From: Neopestalotiopsis rosae | Lineage: Eukaryota; Ascomycota; Sordariomycetes; Amphisphaeriales; Sporocadaceae | DNA length: 64,000 bases | Direction: 5' to 3' | Assembly (NCBI GenBank): GCA_023078685.1 | Contig: JALGAS010000002.1 | Location: 6,820,001-6,884,000, forward strand | Notes under the pieces: generated by a model | Databases searched by the model: none | Seen by the model: only the letters and a program-made list of their open reading frames with translations | Told to the model about the DNA's origin: nothing | Position numbers and translations under genes: made by a program | Shown here: one piece after another, positions 1 through 12,671 of the stretch | Numbering within the stretch: the stretch's first letter is position 1 | Layout: each line of letters begins with the position of its first letter

Positions 1-3000
1 CTTGGCGAGACTCTGGAGCGAACCACTGGAGAGAAGCTCGAGCACCTGGAGGGTAGCCTCGAATTCGCGAGTGATGAAGTTGCGGATCTCAATGGCGACA
101 AGGGAGTCGAGAGGGTAGTGTGACAAGGCACGGGTGACGTCCAAGTCCTCCTTCTCCATCATCATAACGGCTGCGCACTTCTCGACCAGACCATCGCAGA
201 CAACCTGCTCGGCCTCCTCGAGAGTCTTGGCTGCCTTGGCTGCAGCGTTCCATGAGATGTTCTTGTTGCCACCAGCCGCAGCGTTGGCGGCAGCCGCGGC
301 TTCAGCAGCTTCGCGCAGGTGCTTGCACTTGGCATCCTGAGTCCAGAAAGGCTGTTGCTCAGGAGTGATGCGCATACCAGTAACGGTGTGGTTGTTGCAG
401 ATGGCGCCAAGCTTGCCGCTGATGGCGGTGCCGAGGAGCGCAAGCACCTCAGCCTCGCAGATGGAGTCGCCGGCCAAGTTCTTGGCGACTTCTGCAGCCT
501 TTTCGGCATCCTCTGCTAGGTAACCAGTGTCGGAGATGGCCGTCAAGTCCAGAGACGAGGCAGGCAGGCCGTTGGCGAGACGGTACTGGACCAGAGCGTT
601 GAGGAAGCAGTTGGCGGCAGCGTAGGCGGCTTGACCACGGTTACCCACAGCACCTGCAACGGAAGAAATGGCCACGAAGAAATCAAGCGGGGCATTGACC
701 AGAGCATTGTGGAAGTTCCAGCCACCCTGTACCTTGGACTCAATGACCGAGGTGTACTGGTCAAAGGTCATCTTCTCAAAGAGCACATCGTGAAGAACCA
801 TGGCACCGTGGACCAGACCGCGCACAGGTGGCATGCCCTCAAGACCCTGGTTGACGAGATCCTCAACATCAGCTGGGTTGGCAACATCGCAGCGGCGAAC
901 CACGACATTGGCGCCTTCCTGAAGGGCCTCATCAATCAGCTCCTTGACCTTACCAGTCGCAGAACCGGATCGGGAGACGAGGACCAAGTTGCGAGCTCCA
1001 CGCTTGATCATCCATCGGGACATGCTGCGACCGAGACCACCGGTACCTCCGATTAGGATGTACGTGGCGTCGGCCTTAAGAAGCTGCAGTGGCTTCTTAG
1101 GAGGGGTTGCCTGTACCTGGTTAGCTGGCTGCATACATATAACGTGATTTTTCGAAAGTCTTACCTTGACAATGTCATCTGCATGTGGCACAACGACAAG
1201 CTTGCCATGAGCATTGGAGCTGTTTTGAAGGCTCTTGAGAGCGGTCTCGACTTGCGAGATCGGGAAGGCCGTAATGGGCGCGGGAGCAGCAACCTTGTTG
1301 TACTTGATGAGCTTGGAGACATCAGCGAGAACACGTTGCAACAGCTTGGGTCTCTCGGAAGCCAAAGCCATCATATCGACAGTCATGAAGCTGCAATTCT
1401 GCTCGAACTGGTCCATTTCAAGCTTCATGCTGGTCGAGGAGATGCGAGTACCGACGTCGATCAGGCGACCAAACTTGTTCAGGCAGTCCCAACTCTCACG
1501 AACAGCATCACCAGCAAGACAGTTCAGCACAACGTCGACACCGCTGCCATTGGTAACCTGGCGCAAGGACTTGCCAAAAGTGTTGTTACGGCTGTAGAAG
1601 ATGTGGTCCTCGGGAATGTTGTACTGCTCCATCAATGCTTCCTTCTTCTCGGCGCTACCAACGGTAACGAAGACCTCAGCGCCAATCATTTGAGCAAGAG
1701 AGATTGCGGCTTGACCCACGGCACGAGCGGCAGCGTGAATCAAGACACTTTCGTCCTCTTGTAGGCGGCCGAGCTCAATAAGCGAGTAGTAAGCCGTGCT
1801 GTATGCCAAAGGCAGGGAAGCTCCAGTCTCAAAGGACATGTCGTTGGGCATCTTGAAGGCGAAGGCAGCCTTGGTACGGGTGCTTGTAGCAAAGCCACCT
1901 TGGGTCATGGCGGCAACGCGGTCGCCGACCTTCAAGTTGGTCACCTTGCTGCCGATCTTGGTGACGATACCACTGGCCTCGACACCAAAATCGTCGGTAG
2001 CCAGCTTGCCGTGAGCAGCAGTGAGATCACGGTGGTTGAGACCAATTGCCTTGACTTCAACCTCAATGTCATCTGCATTGAGCGACTCTTCCTTGCTCTC
2101 ATCATCAACAAAGTGCAACGTCTCAAGAGCACCCACATTGCCAATCTTCAGCTTCAGGGATCTATCGCCTTGGCCGAAGGGAGTAGGCTGAAGTGCGGAA
2201 GAGGCTGTCTCCTGGTGGACAATGGCATTCATCTCGGGGTCATTGATGATGCGAGGAGTGAAGAACTTTCCATCACGCTGGGAGAACTCCATCTCGCCGC
2301 CCGATGGACTGTCCTTGCTGAAAACAGCCTGGAAGACCTTGAGGACAGCCTCGGTAACAGAGTCAGCCTCGAGAGGCGAACGGCCATCCAGATCAAGTGT
2401 AGCGAATGGCAACAGAGTCTCGGAGCGAATTGTTCTGCTCATTCCAGTGATCATGTTCATGTCGGGCGAGGTGGCATTGTCATAGGCTCCCCGGACAACC
2501 CAGAGTGCACCCTGGACCTTGGTCAGGATATTCTGGAGCGACTCAAACTCATTAGCCCGGATGTTGGAGAGAAGAGCCTTCTCAAGTTCAGGCAGGAAAA
2601 TTGCCAATTTGCCTTCAGCGTCAGGAGCAGAAAGCAAGGTGGTCATCTGTGGCATCTTGCCAGTGAACTTCTCGATGCTTCCAGCCAGATCGGTAGCGAT
2701 CTTGCCCTGGAGAGGCGTGTTGGAGTGGACAATGATCACCTCGGCCTCGGTGGGCTGCGGCGGCTCAGCGGGCTCTGAGTCCAACACGGGCTCCCAATCC
2801 ATCTTGAAGCAAAGCTCCTTGTGCTCCTCTTCGGCAGTAGCCTCGTGGTCAATGATTGGTGAGATGGTGAGGTCTTCAATGGCGATCAGAGGCTCCGACG
2901 GCTCGTCCTTGGAAGTGACGAACATGGCGATCTTGGTAGACTTGGGGGCGTCGGTAGAAAATTGTCCCTGAGAGTATGCGTTGAGCACCTTTCCGGCCTC

Positions 3001-6000
3001 CTGGGTGGCCTCCGTGATCTTCTTGGAGACGGTGATGCGCTCAACCGCGGAAGGTAGGTAGATAGTGTCAATGGCATTGTGACCACCATCAGCGATTGGC
3101 CAGTACATGGAGATGAGTGACTCTAGGAACGCGGGCTGAAGGACAGCCGGTGACACGTGGTGGTTGGGCATCTCCTTGGCAATGTCAGGAACAATCAACT
3201 CAGCCTTAGAGCAGCCATTGCTGGCTGTGACCTTGCTCAATCCCTGGAATGTGGTACCGTAACCAACACCAAGCTCATTCAAGGTTTCATAGAGCTTGTC
3301 GACTGAGACCGCAGCAGATGCGGCAGCTTCAACAGAGGCAACGGTAGACTTGACCCGTGCCTCAGCCTCTTTGGCACATCTGGTGTCGTCGACACCGTTG
3401 GACTCGTGGTTCTCGACTGCAATGAATCCCTTGCAGTGCTCCTTCCAGCCCTGTGTCTTGCTCCATGAGCAGATACGGAACTCATCCCAGGTACCTTGCG
3501 TGCTCTCCTGGTCAGGTCGAAGAGTTGTGGTCATCTCAACGTCAGCATCGGGAATGACAAGAGGGGCGACGACAGTGACATCACGCAGCTGGTACTTGTC
3601 AAAGACTGTCTCGGCTGCCGCTGCTCTCTGTGCAGCAGCCTCAATGGCCATGGTAATGAATCCAGACATGGGGAAAACAGTCAAAGACTGAACCTTGTGA
3701 TGCTCAAGCCAAGGCAGATCTTCGAGGCGGACAATGTTGCGCCAAGTTGGCTCCAGGTCATTGGAGTAGTGTGCAACAGTTCCAAGGATATCGTTGCGTG
3801 GGGCACTACGGTGCTTGTGCTTCTGGGTCAGTCTGGAATCGTGCCAGTACTTCGTCGACTTGTTCCATGGGTATCGGGGCAGATCAGTCAAAAGCTGGGG
3901 CGGAGTCTTTTGCTGCTTGGGGAAGTTGATGGCATCGAAGTCAAGAGTGTAGCCCTTGGTGAATAAAGTGCCTGCAAGAGCCAAGGCTGTCTCGACGGCA
4001 TCCTTCTTCCTGCCAAGAGCAGCGGCGTATGGAACTTTGGGTGCATCACCGCCAACAGCCTGCATGATTTGCTTGATGGGTCCCTGAAGGGCAGAGTGAG
4101 GGCCAAGCTCAATCAGCATGTTGACACCAGTCCGGTGCTCACCAATAGGTGCAAGCATGCCCTTGACAGCCTCGCTGAATCCTACAGCACAGGTCAAGTT
4201 CTGAACCCAGTAGCTGGGCTCGAGCTCTGACGCGTCGCACTGCCTTTGAAGCAGAGAAGAGTAGTAGCGAACGTTTGTGGGAGCAGGAGCAGGGAGGTGC
4301 CCAATTGCCGCTTGGTAGTCCTTGGCCAACAAGTTCATGTGGTGAGAGTGGTAAGCAGTGTCAACGAAAAGTTTGCGGTTGAACATCTGCTTCTCGTCCA
4401 CAATCTTCTTGAGCTCATCAATACCGGACTCATCACCGGAGATGGTCAAGCTGGTAGGAGAGTTGTAGCAAGCAATCTTGACCTCTCCATCCTTGAGACC
4501 AGCGATAAGGGGCTCAAACTCTTCTTTGCTACCGCCAACGGCCATCATAGAGCCGCGCAGGTCGGGGTACCTCTCTTTGAGGACGGGAATAAGTCTTCCA
4601 CGGTGGTATGCGATCTCCATACCAGAGTCGAAATCCACAATACCGGCAGCATAGGCAGCACCAATCTCACCGCTAGAGTGACCAGCAACAGCTTCGGGGT
4701 AGATACCCCAAGAGCGCAGCAGATTGACCAAGGCCAACTGCACAGCTGTGCAGGAAGGCTGGCTGATGTGGGCGGCACCGACCTGGCTGGTCTTCTCGTC
4801 CTTGCTCAGCTCCTCAATAAGGGACCAAGAAGCGCCGATGGACTTCAGAACAGCATCGGCACGGTCGATTGCGTCCTTGAAAATGGGGTACTGGTCGTAC
4901 AGTTCGCGACCCATACCGTACCACTGGGCACCTTGGCCAGTGAAGATAAAACCGATGCGAAGGGCGTCGCCCTCCTTTGCGGCGCTGTAGTTTCCAGAGG
5001 AGATGGTCTCAATCAGGTCAAAGGATCTCTGCGCTGAGATTGCCACTCTGTGCTGAAGAAGCGATCTGCGCTGGCACAGAGTGTAAGCAAAGTTGCCCAT
5101 CAAGTCCTTCTGGAACATTTCTGGTCTTTGCTCCAAGTAGACAACTGAGTTTTTCAAGACAGTCTCAAGTGTGTTCTTGTCGTTTGCAGAGAAGACAAAC
5201 AGCTTGCGACCAGGGTTGTCATCCTGGAGATCAGCGTCGTCCTTAGTAGCCCTGGTTGCAAAAGGGACCTTTTCAAGTACGACGTGAGCATTTGTACCAC
5301 CGAATCCAAAGTTGTTCACGCTGATGAGCTTCTTGTTTCGAGGCCATGGTCTCTGTGTAACAGGGACCTTGTAGTTCCATTGCTTCCAAGGAATCTTGGG
5401 GTTTGGCACTTTGAAGTCGTAGTTGGGCAGGACAAAACCGCGCTCCAGCATCATGGCTGCCTTGATGACAGCTACGATACCGGATGCACCCTCCAGATGT
5501 CCAATGTTGGATTTGAGGGAGCCCAGGAAAAGGGGATCTCTCGCAGTTCGGTCGCCAAAGACGTCATGGAGAGCAGTCGCCTCAATGGGGTCACCAACTC
5601 TTGTACCCGTTCCGTGGGCTTCCACGAAACCGACGTCCTTGGGGTCAAGGCCGGCATTGTCGTACACTTGCTTCATCAAGTCCCCTGCAAGAAATAAGTC
5701 AGCGTCATGACTGAGTGTATGGTGATAGTTTTGCGCATGCAAAAGACTTACTCTGCGCGATGCCGCACGGCATGGTAATACCAGGCGTTCTTCCATCCTG
5801 GTTGATTCCGCTTCCGGCAATGATAGCTTTTACATGATCTCCATCCTTCATAGCCTGATCCAGAGGCTTCAGAATTACTACACCGCAGCCTTCGCCACGG
5901 CCGAAACCGGTTCCTCTATTGTCGAATGAATAAGATCTGCCCGAGTCGGAGAAAAGTCTGAGAAGAGAGATGATGAGCTCATGTCAACGAAGTTCGGGTT

Positions 6001-6945
6001 TTCAGGAGGACTCACCTAGACTTAGCAAAGGAAATGTAAAACTCAGGAAGCATGTTGAGATGGCAACCGCCGGTGATTGCCATGCTGGACTCTCCGGTCC
6101 GTAGACTCTGGCACGCTAAATGCAATGCAACTAAACTGGAAGAACAAGCGGTATCTGATGTAAAACTGGGACCCTTGAGGTCAAAGAAATGGGAAATTCT
6201 GTTAGACTGCATTCCATATGCGCAGCCTGATACATTATTAGCACCGCGGTAGTGGGAACGTATTGTGAGTTCTCAACTTACCTGTCGCCTGATGCATAGG
6301 AATTGTGTCAGAGTCACGGAAAAGATGCGACTCATATTCTGGGAAGGAACCTCCGATGAACACACCGACGTCCTTGGCCACAATGGATTGTTTGGGGATA
6401 CCGGCGTGCTCCAGAGCCTCAAAGGTTCCCTCCAGCAACAAACGTTGCTGAGGATCCATCGATATCGCCTCCTTCTCTGTCAAACTGAAAAAGGGTGCAT
6501 CGAAAGACTCGAGATCAAAGTCCAAAAAGTGACCGCCGACAGGGTTGGCACAACCAGCCTTTCCAGGATTCGGGTGGTGGAAGGGCGCAACGTTGAACCT
6601 CTCCTCGGGGATCGCTGAGTATCCACTCCGAGCTCTCGCCAACATCTCCCAAAACTCTCCAGGTGTGGCAACATGTCCAGGCAGGCGACATGACATGCCA
6701 ACGATGGCAATGGGCATCTGGGGAGGTGTCGGTCGCGACGAAGTCGGTGTCGATGGGGTGGTGGGTGTTGGGGGACCCTGAGTCGAGGCCTCGCTCAGGT
6801 GTCCATTTGTCGTGCCATTGGTCATCTCGCTGGCATTGCCATTGACCTCGCCATTGGTCTGGCCGTTGGCTTGAGAGGCGACACGAATTGTCAGGTCGTT
6901 CACTGTGCTTGTGGCACCCTCGCCGTTGGTGGCTGTTGGCGCCAT
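1..6945 (-). CDS. Highly reducing type I polyketide synthase (KS-AT-DH-ER-KR-ACP), 3' end outside window
   Basis: Iterative polyketide synthase that builds and fully reduces a polyketide chain in the cytosol. My model is complement(join(<1..1110, 1165..5684, 5752..5957, 6016..6226, 6282..6945)), about 2,237 residues in the window. Residues 1-76 are a disordered Asn/Gly/Thr/Pro-rich leader. KS begins at about 77 with IVGMSC; its active Cys lies in DTACSSS (about 249), with EAHGTGT and SNIGHLEG downstream. AT has GQGAQ and GHSSGE (about 695). DH has H-K-V-Q-S...FP (about 1023). ER spans about 1538-1867, KR starts GGTGGLG (about 1880) with YAAAN, and ACP has PLDSLVAIE (Ser about 2203). No methyltransferase domain is seen between DH and ER. 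The ATG at 6943-6945 is the first in frame; upstream codons give no ATG. The 3' end continues beyond base 1, probably by only a few codons. The product is not predictable. Confidence 0.95.
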
Positions 6946-9900
6946 AGCTGCAGTCTCTCTATAGTTGTTTTCGAACGAGTGATATGTTGATTTGGAAGAG
7001 AAAAGCCTCTTGATCACGACATTGAAGTGAAATATAGAAACTTATATGGCATTCAGCTTGTGGGTCGGTAGCTGTCCGGCTTGGCTGGACATGGACCCCT
7101 TTATCTCTGTATATGGCAGGCGCCTAAGGATTGACTATCAATGACCTGGGGTCCTTATGGTCGGGAAAATGGGTAAATCTCTCCGAGCTCAGAAAGGGAA
7201 GGGAGCAGTGGCTTTGGGCCGTGGATGCTCATAGAGGAGGCGACCCTGTGATGCTCGGTCGAGTGTATCGGGAGCAGTAGTAGTCTTGGCGTGCGAGAGA
7301 CGAATGAGACGAAAACCCACCATGTGCTGCGATTGGCCACGTGCGATTCATTGGCTTCACTCTATTTCTCGAGGACATCAAACTCAGGTACCTGCAGCAT
7401 GGGCTCCAAAGGCAGCCTCTTTGGGGAGCCGCTTAAGGCATGACATCAAAACGCCGGAGCTGGAGCCCGATTCCGGCAAGAGGTCAAAAAGGTTGCGGAC
7501 AGCGGGAGGTATAGAATTGTTCGAGATGCCCACAAGTTTTAGAGTTGCAGTACCGGGATGCATGTGGTATCTCCATGGATGATTACATTAACCGAGAGGC
7601 ATATCCCATCCATCATCGCCCCCCTTGAGATGATCAGGACGAGCGCAGTGGCTTGTTGGTCCATGTTGCGTGTAGGTAGGTACTGTAGGCCCGCTGTCTG
7701 CGCATATAAATCCAACCAGCAGGGGTTGAGGACATGGCAACTGCGATTGGCTGCATTGGTTGCCGACGAGGCAGGGGTGCGATATGTTGTGATCAGGATC
7801 AACTCTATAGTTGCTTTTTGATATACAGCTAGTCCTTATTTGCGCAACCAATCAAGCTCAAAGGCAAAGAAGCATGTAGACGAGCCAGATTGATCGAGAG
7901 TGAGCTTGGCGTATTAACCATAGTGGTTCGGTATGTACCCGCGAAAGAAGAGACTGTAACCACAATAAGCAGCATGTATGCAATGGCCATGTCACCGTGC
8001 CAGATAACCTGTGACATTAAGATAACGAGAGCGGTCGCTTGTGCAAAGTAGTGGAGGCATGGTGAGTCTTGGCAAAGAGGTACGGCGCAACGCAGCTGAT
8101 AACAGACAGGGAGTTCAGGACACATTGGGTCGCAATTGAATGAATCGTATGACGGATGGTGCAGTCAAGGGTTTCCGTAAAGGTAAGTCCTGGTTTCTAA
8201 AGAGCGAAGGGCCGGGCGGGCTTTGCATGCATGATCTGGCGTTCGGGTTTACATGTGAATGGAGATGGTTGCAAAGAGGAACAGAAGATTTGGAAGGGTG
8301 GTGAAAAAAAAGCTTCCATGCATCTCGTTTCGTCTCGTCTTGTCTCGCCTCGCCTCGCCTCTTTGGTGGGGTGGAGACGGAGAGAAGGACAGACAGAGGT
8401 ACGGCTACGGAAGAGAGAAATAACTATGAAGGCTTGGCAAGTCAAGCATTTCAGATGGGCGCACAAATCAAATTGGCGAGAGTGCATTTCGCTACTTCCT
8501 CAGCAATGGGAATCAATCAATCAGTTGTCACTTCCTCCTCAAGTCAAGAGTTGAGTGTGAGATAAAGAGATAAGAGCATTGATGGACATGGCATGGGGGC
8601 CGGCTGGTCGATTGAATGGTCCTGATTTCAAGGCACGTCACTGGGTGTCGTCTGGTTCCAGGCTCCTCCATTGGATCTACATATCTACCTTGTTCTGCGG
8701 TATCCGACACCAGCAATCTAGCCGACCGCGCTCCTCGGTGGACGGTTGTCGGTACTTGGCGGCCAGGAGCCCGTTTGTGGGGGTGGGGCCCGCCGAAGAC
8801 ACTATGATTTTAGGTGGTTTTAGTGGCTACGTTACCTATCTCTACATTATCCAGGAACGGGAGATATCAAATTGGTATCAATCATATGTACCATGGATCA
8901 AGAACAATCACAAGTTAACATGCTCGAGATTACTTGACCAGTCCGATTGGTAGTGATTTGTAATGATCGTCCCGTTTGCCGACGACAAGTCTGCAATCTA
9001 ATCGTACGTTCCCGTGGTTCGCAGGGGAGAGATTGTCGAGTCGGCTTTCAGTAGGTGTCGGTACAGTGACATTCAAAAGCATCCAAATTGCAAGAGAATT
9101 AAAATACAATATCAAATGAATGTTATCACATGTATCATGTACACACATTTTGTTCTTTCTTCTTCGGCCTTGCCTTTGCGCCCCTCCATCCAGTCACTTC
9201 TCCATCTGTTTCAATTCGCATCTTTCATTTGGCCAGGTCCCCATTCCTGTTCTCTGGTTGCTTAACCGTCCGAAGTCCTTGGTCTTGTCACCTTCCGATT
9301 GAGTGCGGCCGGGGGTTGTCGCGGTGCTAATCCCCTAATCGCAGGCGGCCTGCCACCCGCTCCCCTCCCAGACTCGCTAAGGCCCACCCACCCAAGCCCA
9401 CCAGCAAAACAGAGCCTCACCACACTTACCAGTCTCGGCGCGAACCCCGGAAACAGAGTCCTTGATTCGACCTCGAGTTGTTTGACGTGGTCGATCACCA
9501 GCGATTCGTATTTTATTTCCACCGCACCAAAACCTGTGAACAACGTGGCTAGCTAGCTGACTGGCTGGCTGCAACTCAGTGTTCTCTGCCTATACCTCAA
9601 ACCGCCGGTACTTCCCATCTGGCCCTGCCTCGCCGCCCGTACCTCAAGTTTCGACAATCTGACACCAGGGAGCCAAGTGCCCTAATCCGTGTAACGGGCT
9701 CGTCTCCACATTCTGTTTTCCAACTGCTAGGTCCGCTTACGCCCGCTCACCTGCCCGAGTTTGGACGCGGGAGATCTAGACTGGAGGTAAACCCCTACCA
9801 AACCGGTATACTCAAATCATTTCAGGCAAAACTCGCAGGTGCAATGAGCGGGCGGCTTTGCGCCAATTTGGTCATTGAAACCAGAAAAAATAAAGATTTC

Positions 9901-10313
9901 CGAATAGATTGAGTGCACTGGTATGGCTTGAAGACACCGTTTCTTTATTAGACTTTAGTCTCTCAATCTGCCACTTACCTATTCCCTACTACAGACATAG
10001 ATAACCTACCTAGGCAGCATTATCGGACCCGGTAACCCTTGCCCAGCTTCATGTTTGCACGTGCATGTGAATGTACATATCGAAAGGACCTCCCCGTCGC
10101 AACATTTGAGCTGAGGATGAAGCTGAATATCGCTTCACCAATCTGCTGTTCCCTCACTTGTTGATATTTTTTATCTTTCAGCTCGGTAGTCGGCACTCTC
10201 CTGCAGCTTGGCCATTTTCATCCCGACTCAATCTTCCAAGGCTTATTTCTCCATCTTCCAATCGTGTTCTGCGATCTACCCTATACCGCTGAACTATACT
10301 ATACCCATCCAAC
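6946..10313. promoter_or_regulatory. Long intergenic region between divergent PKS and hydrolase genes
   Basis: This 3.4-kb stretch separates the divergent starts of the polyketide synthase and the LovG-like hydrolase, so it must hold both promoters. I see no convincing gene: open frames are short and lack family features. A pyrimidine-rich simple-sequence tract (repeated tctcg/cctcg) lies near 8325-8365. No specific transcription-factor site is assigned. Confidence 0.5.
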
Positions 10314-11282
10314 ATGAAGTTCCTCTGTCTACCGGGTGCCTACGGCAGTGCGGAGGTAAGCTAGAATCACGTCATGGGAAAATATGGATCTTATACTAAC
10401 TCGGTTTCTAGAAATTCAAGGTGCAGCTAGGTATGAAACATTAAAGACTACAAAATCTGACTCTGCTCGTCACATTGAGAATCATGGCTGACATTGAGTC
10501 TTCCTCTAGCACCGCTTGTCAAGGAATTGACCTCTGATAACACTGCCGAGTTTCGCTTCATCGATGCGCCATGTGAGGCCGTTCCTCCCAAGGGCTTCGA
10601 AGACTTCTTCGGCAAGCCCCCGTACTACCGCTTCATCGAGCCTGATGACAAGACCGGCGAGGAGACCGATCCCCTCTCGCGTATTCGCGACTTCCCCGAA
10701 TGCGATACACCCGAGGAAACAATGCGCGAGCTCATGAAGGAGGGCGTGGCCAGCTGTGTGCTTAGCACCATCAGCGCTATCCAGTTCCTGTTCAAGATCA
10801 TGGAGGAGGAAGGCCCCTTTGAGGGCATCATTGGATACTCTGAGGGTGCTACCATGGCGGGAACCCTGCTGCTGGCTGAGCAGAGGAGGAAGCAGCTCGA
10901 GGGCTACGAGCCCATGATCAAGTGCGCCATCTTCTTTGCTGGCTGGCCACCTCTGGATCCGCAGACCTTTGCCATGGTCTTGTCTGATGAGACCGAGACC
11001 ATGATTGACATTCATTCGTGCCACATTAGTAAGTCAATTTGCCTCGAATCTCCCACGATATCGAGAAAAGTATTGTATACTAATTATTCATTTAAAGTCG
11101 GATCGCTGGACCCGTACGTTGGTGGTTCCTTGGCACTGTACAACGCGTGCGACCCTGATATCGCTTACATGTTTGACCACGGCAAGGGACATACTCTGCC
11201 GAGAGATGCAGCCGTTATCAAAGAGTTGGGTGACGTGGTGAGAAACATGATCACGGAAGCTACGGGCGCCAATGAAGATTAG
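10314..11282 (+). CDS. LovG/FSH1-family serine hydrolase (possible polyketide-releasing hydrolase)
   Basis: Alpha/beta-hydrolase of the fungal FSH (family of serine hydrolases) group. Model: join(10314..10355, 10412..10430, 10510..11028, 11098..11282), 254 residues, frame-consistent with GT-AG introns. It opens with MKFLCLPGAYGSAE, the usual FSH first strand. The nucleophile Ser sits in IGYSEGA, the catalytic Asp in GSLDPYV and the catalytic His in GKGHTLP, so the triad is complete. The GYSEG elbow is the form I associate with LovG, the hydrolase that releases a highly reduced polyketide chain from its synthase; other FSH proteins usually carry GFSQG. The neighbouring synthase has no thioesterase domain, which makes a release or editing role attractive, but this is inference from context. 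A general esterase remains possible. The ATG has a good upstream context (CAACATG). Confidence 0.9.
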
Positions 11283-12671
11283 ATTAGGGTACTCAGATCT
11301 GCTATTTTTGTTCATTGTTCCTCTCTCGATCGCATTATCAGGTAACATATTTTGTTTGGCGTTGATAGATTGCAAATAATACCTCAGTTTGAGCACCACG
11401 ATCCTATGATGCAACGAGAGATATGCTACTTTAATGATTGAGATAAGGTGAGTAAGCATTACGATATCTCGGCCGGCACTTTTTGCGATTTGTGTAAAGT
11501 GGTTGAATATGATCATCCAGATGAAATAGATATGAAAACGGCGGATTTAATATATTAGATCGACAACCTTAATCTGCCGGACCCCATAAATTCGATCAAC
11601 CCAAGTTTCCCTGTTCAGTTCATCGTTGCGAACTGGTAGCCGTTCTCAAGAGCCGCGCGCAGCAGCAATGCACGCGCCATTAGCCTGTTCGTCATCAAAA
11701 GGCGGCCCAGCATAGTAGAAAGGGGCACCCGACCATCGGGGTGGCAGAAGAGCTCATAGATCCGAAATAATATTTTTCTTTTTTTATTTACCTCGACAAT
11801 ATACTTTGTATTGTAAAAAAGCGGAATGAGGCGTTCACAAGGGCATAGATCCAATTGAAAGCATGATTACACAAGCCAAGACGAGCATGTGTTCGGTTTT
11901 AAATGACGGAAGTGGAAAGCCAGTGGTATAGCCGTCACATTAAGATTGTATAGGGAAGCCCGTCTGCGCCACCCCTGTATTCGGCAGTCCGATAAGGGTG
12001 ATCGACGCGCGCCCGGCTAACACTGGCCAACTAAAGCCAACTAAAGCCAACCCCAAGCCAGGGCACCTAGTATATGCCAAGACGCCAGTAAACTCATGGG
12101 GATGGGCAATCAAGACGAAGCAGCAACGTTCCTGCAGAAAACAAACGAGAGAGAGCGAGAAAAACACACACACGCACACACACGGCAGGAACCACTGCGG
12201 AGGCATAAACAGCGAAAGGCTTAGAGACACGTCTGTTTGCCCATGTCCATGTTCCCACTTGCCTACCACAACAACCCCCCGGCTCTTCCGTCTTCCATTC
12301 AGGCATCAGGCGACCGACAATTTGGCACATGGGCATTCACAAGGCTTTCTCGCATTTTAATATCGGCGAGCGGGCAGGTGGGCCGCTCAATATGGATGAT
12401 GCAGCCCTCGATCTGGGTCTGGATGGAAGATTCTCTCCCCAGAGGTGCCTTAAGGTAAACCAATTGCCCCCTGGAGCAGTTCCTCTGCTCCTCTGGACTG
12501 TTTGCTTTCACTCTTTTCCAGGTTCTACGCTTCAAAAGAAGTTCTGGACCGCCAAGACAAAAGAAGAGAGTGAAGAGTTCCCTTTCATTCGTTCCCCCGT
12601 TGAAATAATACTTTCCTTCATTCGTTCGCTTGGCACAGGCATGCCATCATAGCTTGCATCAACCATGCAAC
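11283..12671. other. Intergenic region, no gene seen
   Basis: About 1.4 kb holding the 3' flank of the hydrolase and the promoter of the ABCB transporter. There is a short CA-dinucleotide tract near 12163-12183. Open frames here are short and unconvincing on both strands. Confidence 0.5.

Noticed and set aside
1144..5037. Several 150-290-codon plus-strand frames across the polyketide synthase
   Set aside because: All are antisense to unmistakable AT, DH and ER domain sequence, and none shows family motifs.
12163..12183. CA-dinucleotide tracts (also near 29338) and CTG run near 51810
   Set aside because: These are short microsatellites of ordinary kind with no sign of function.
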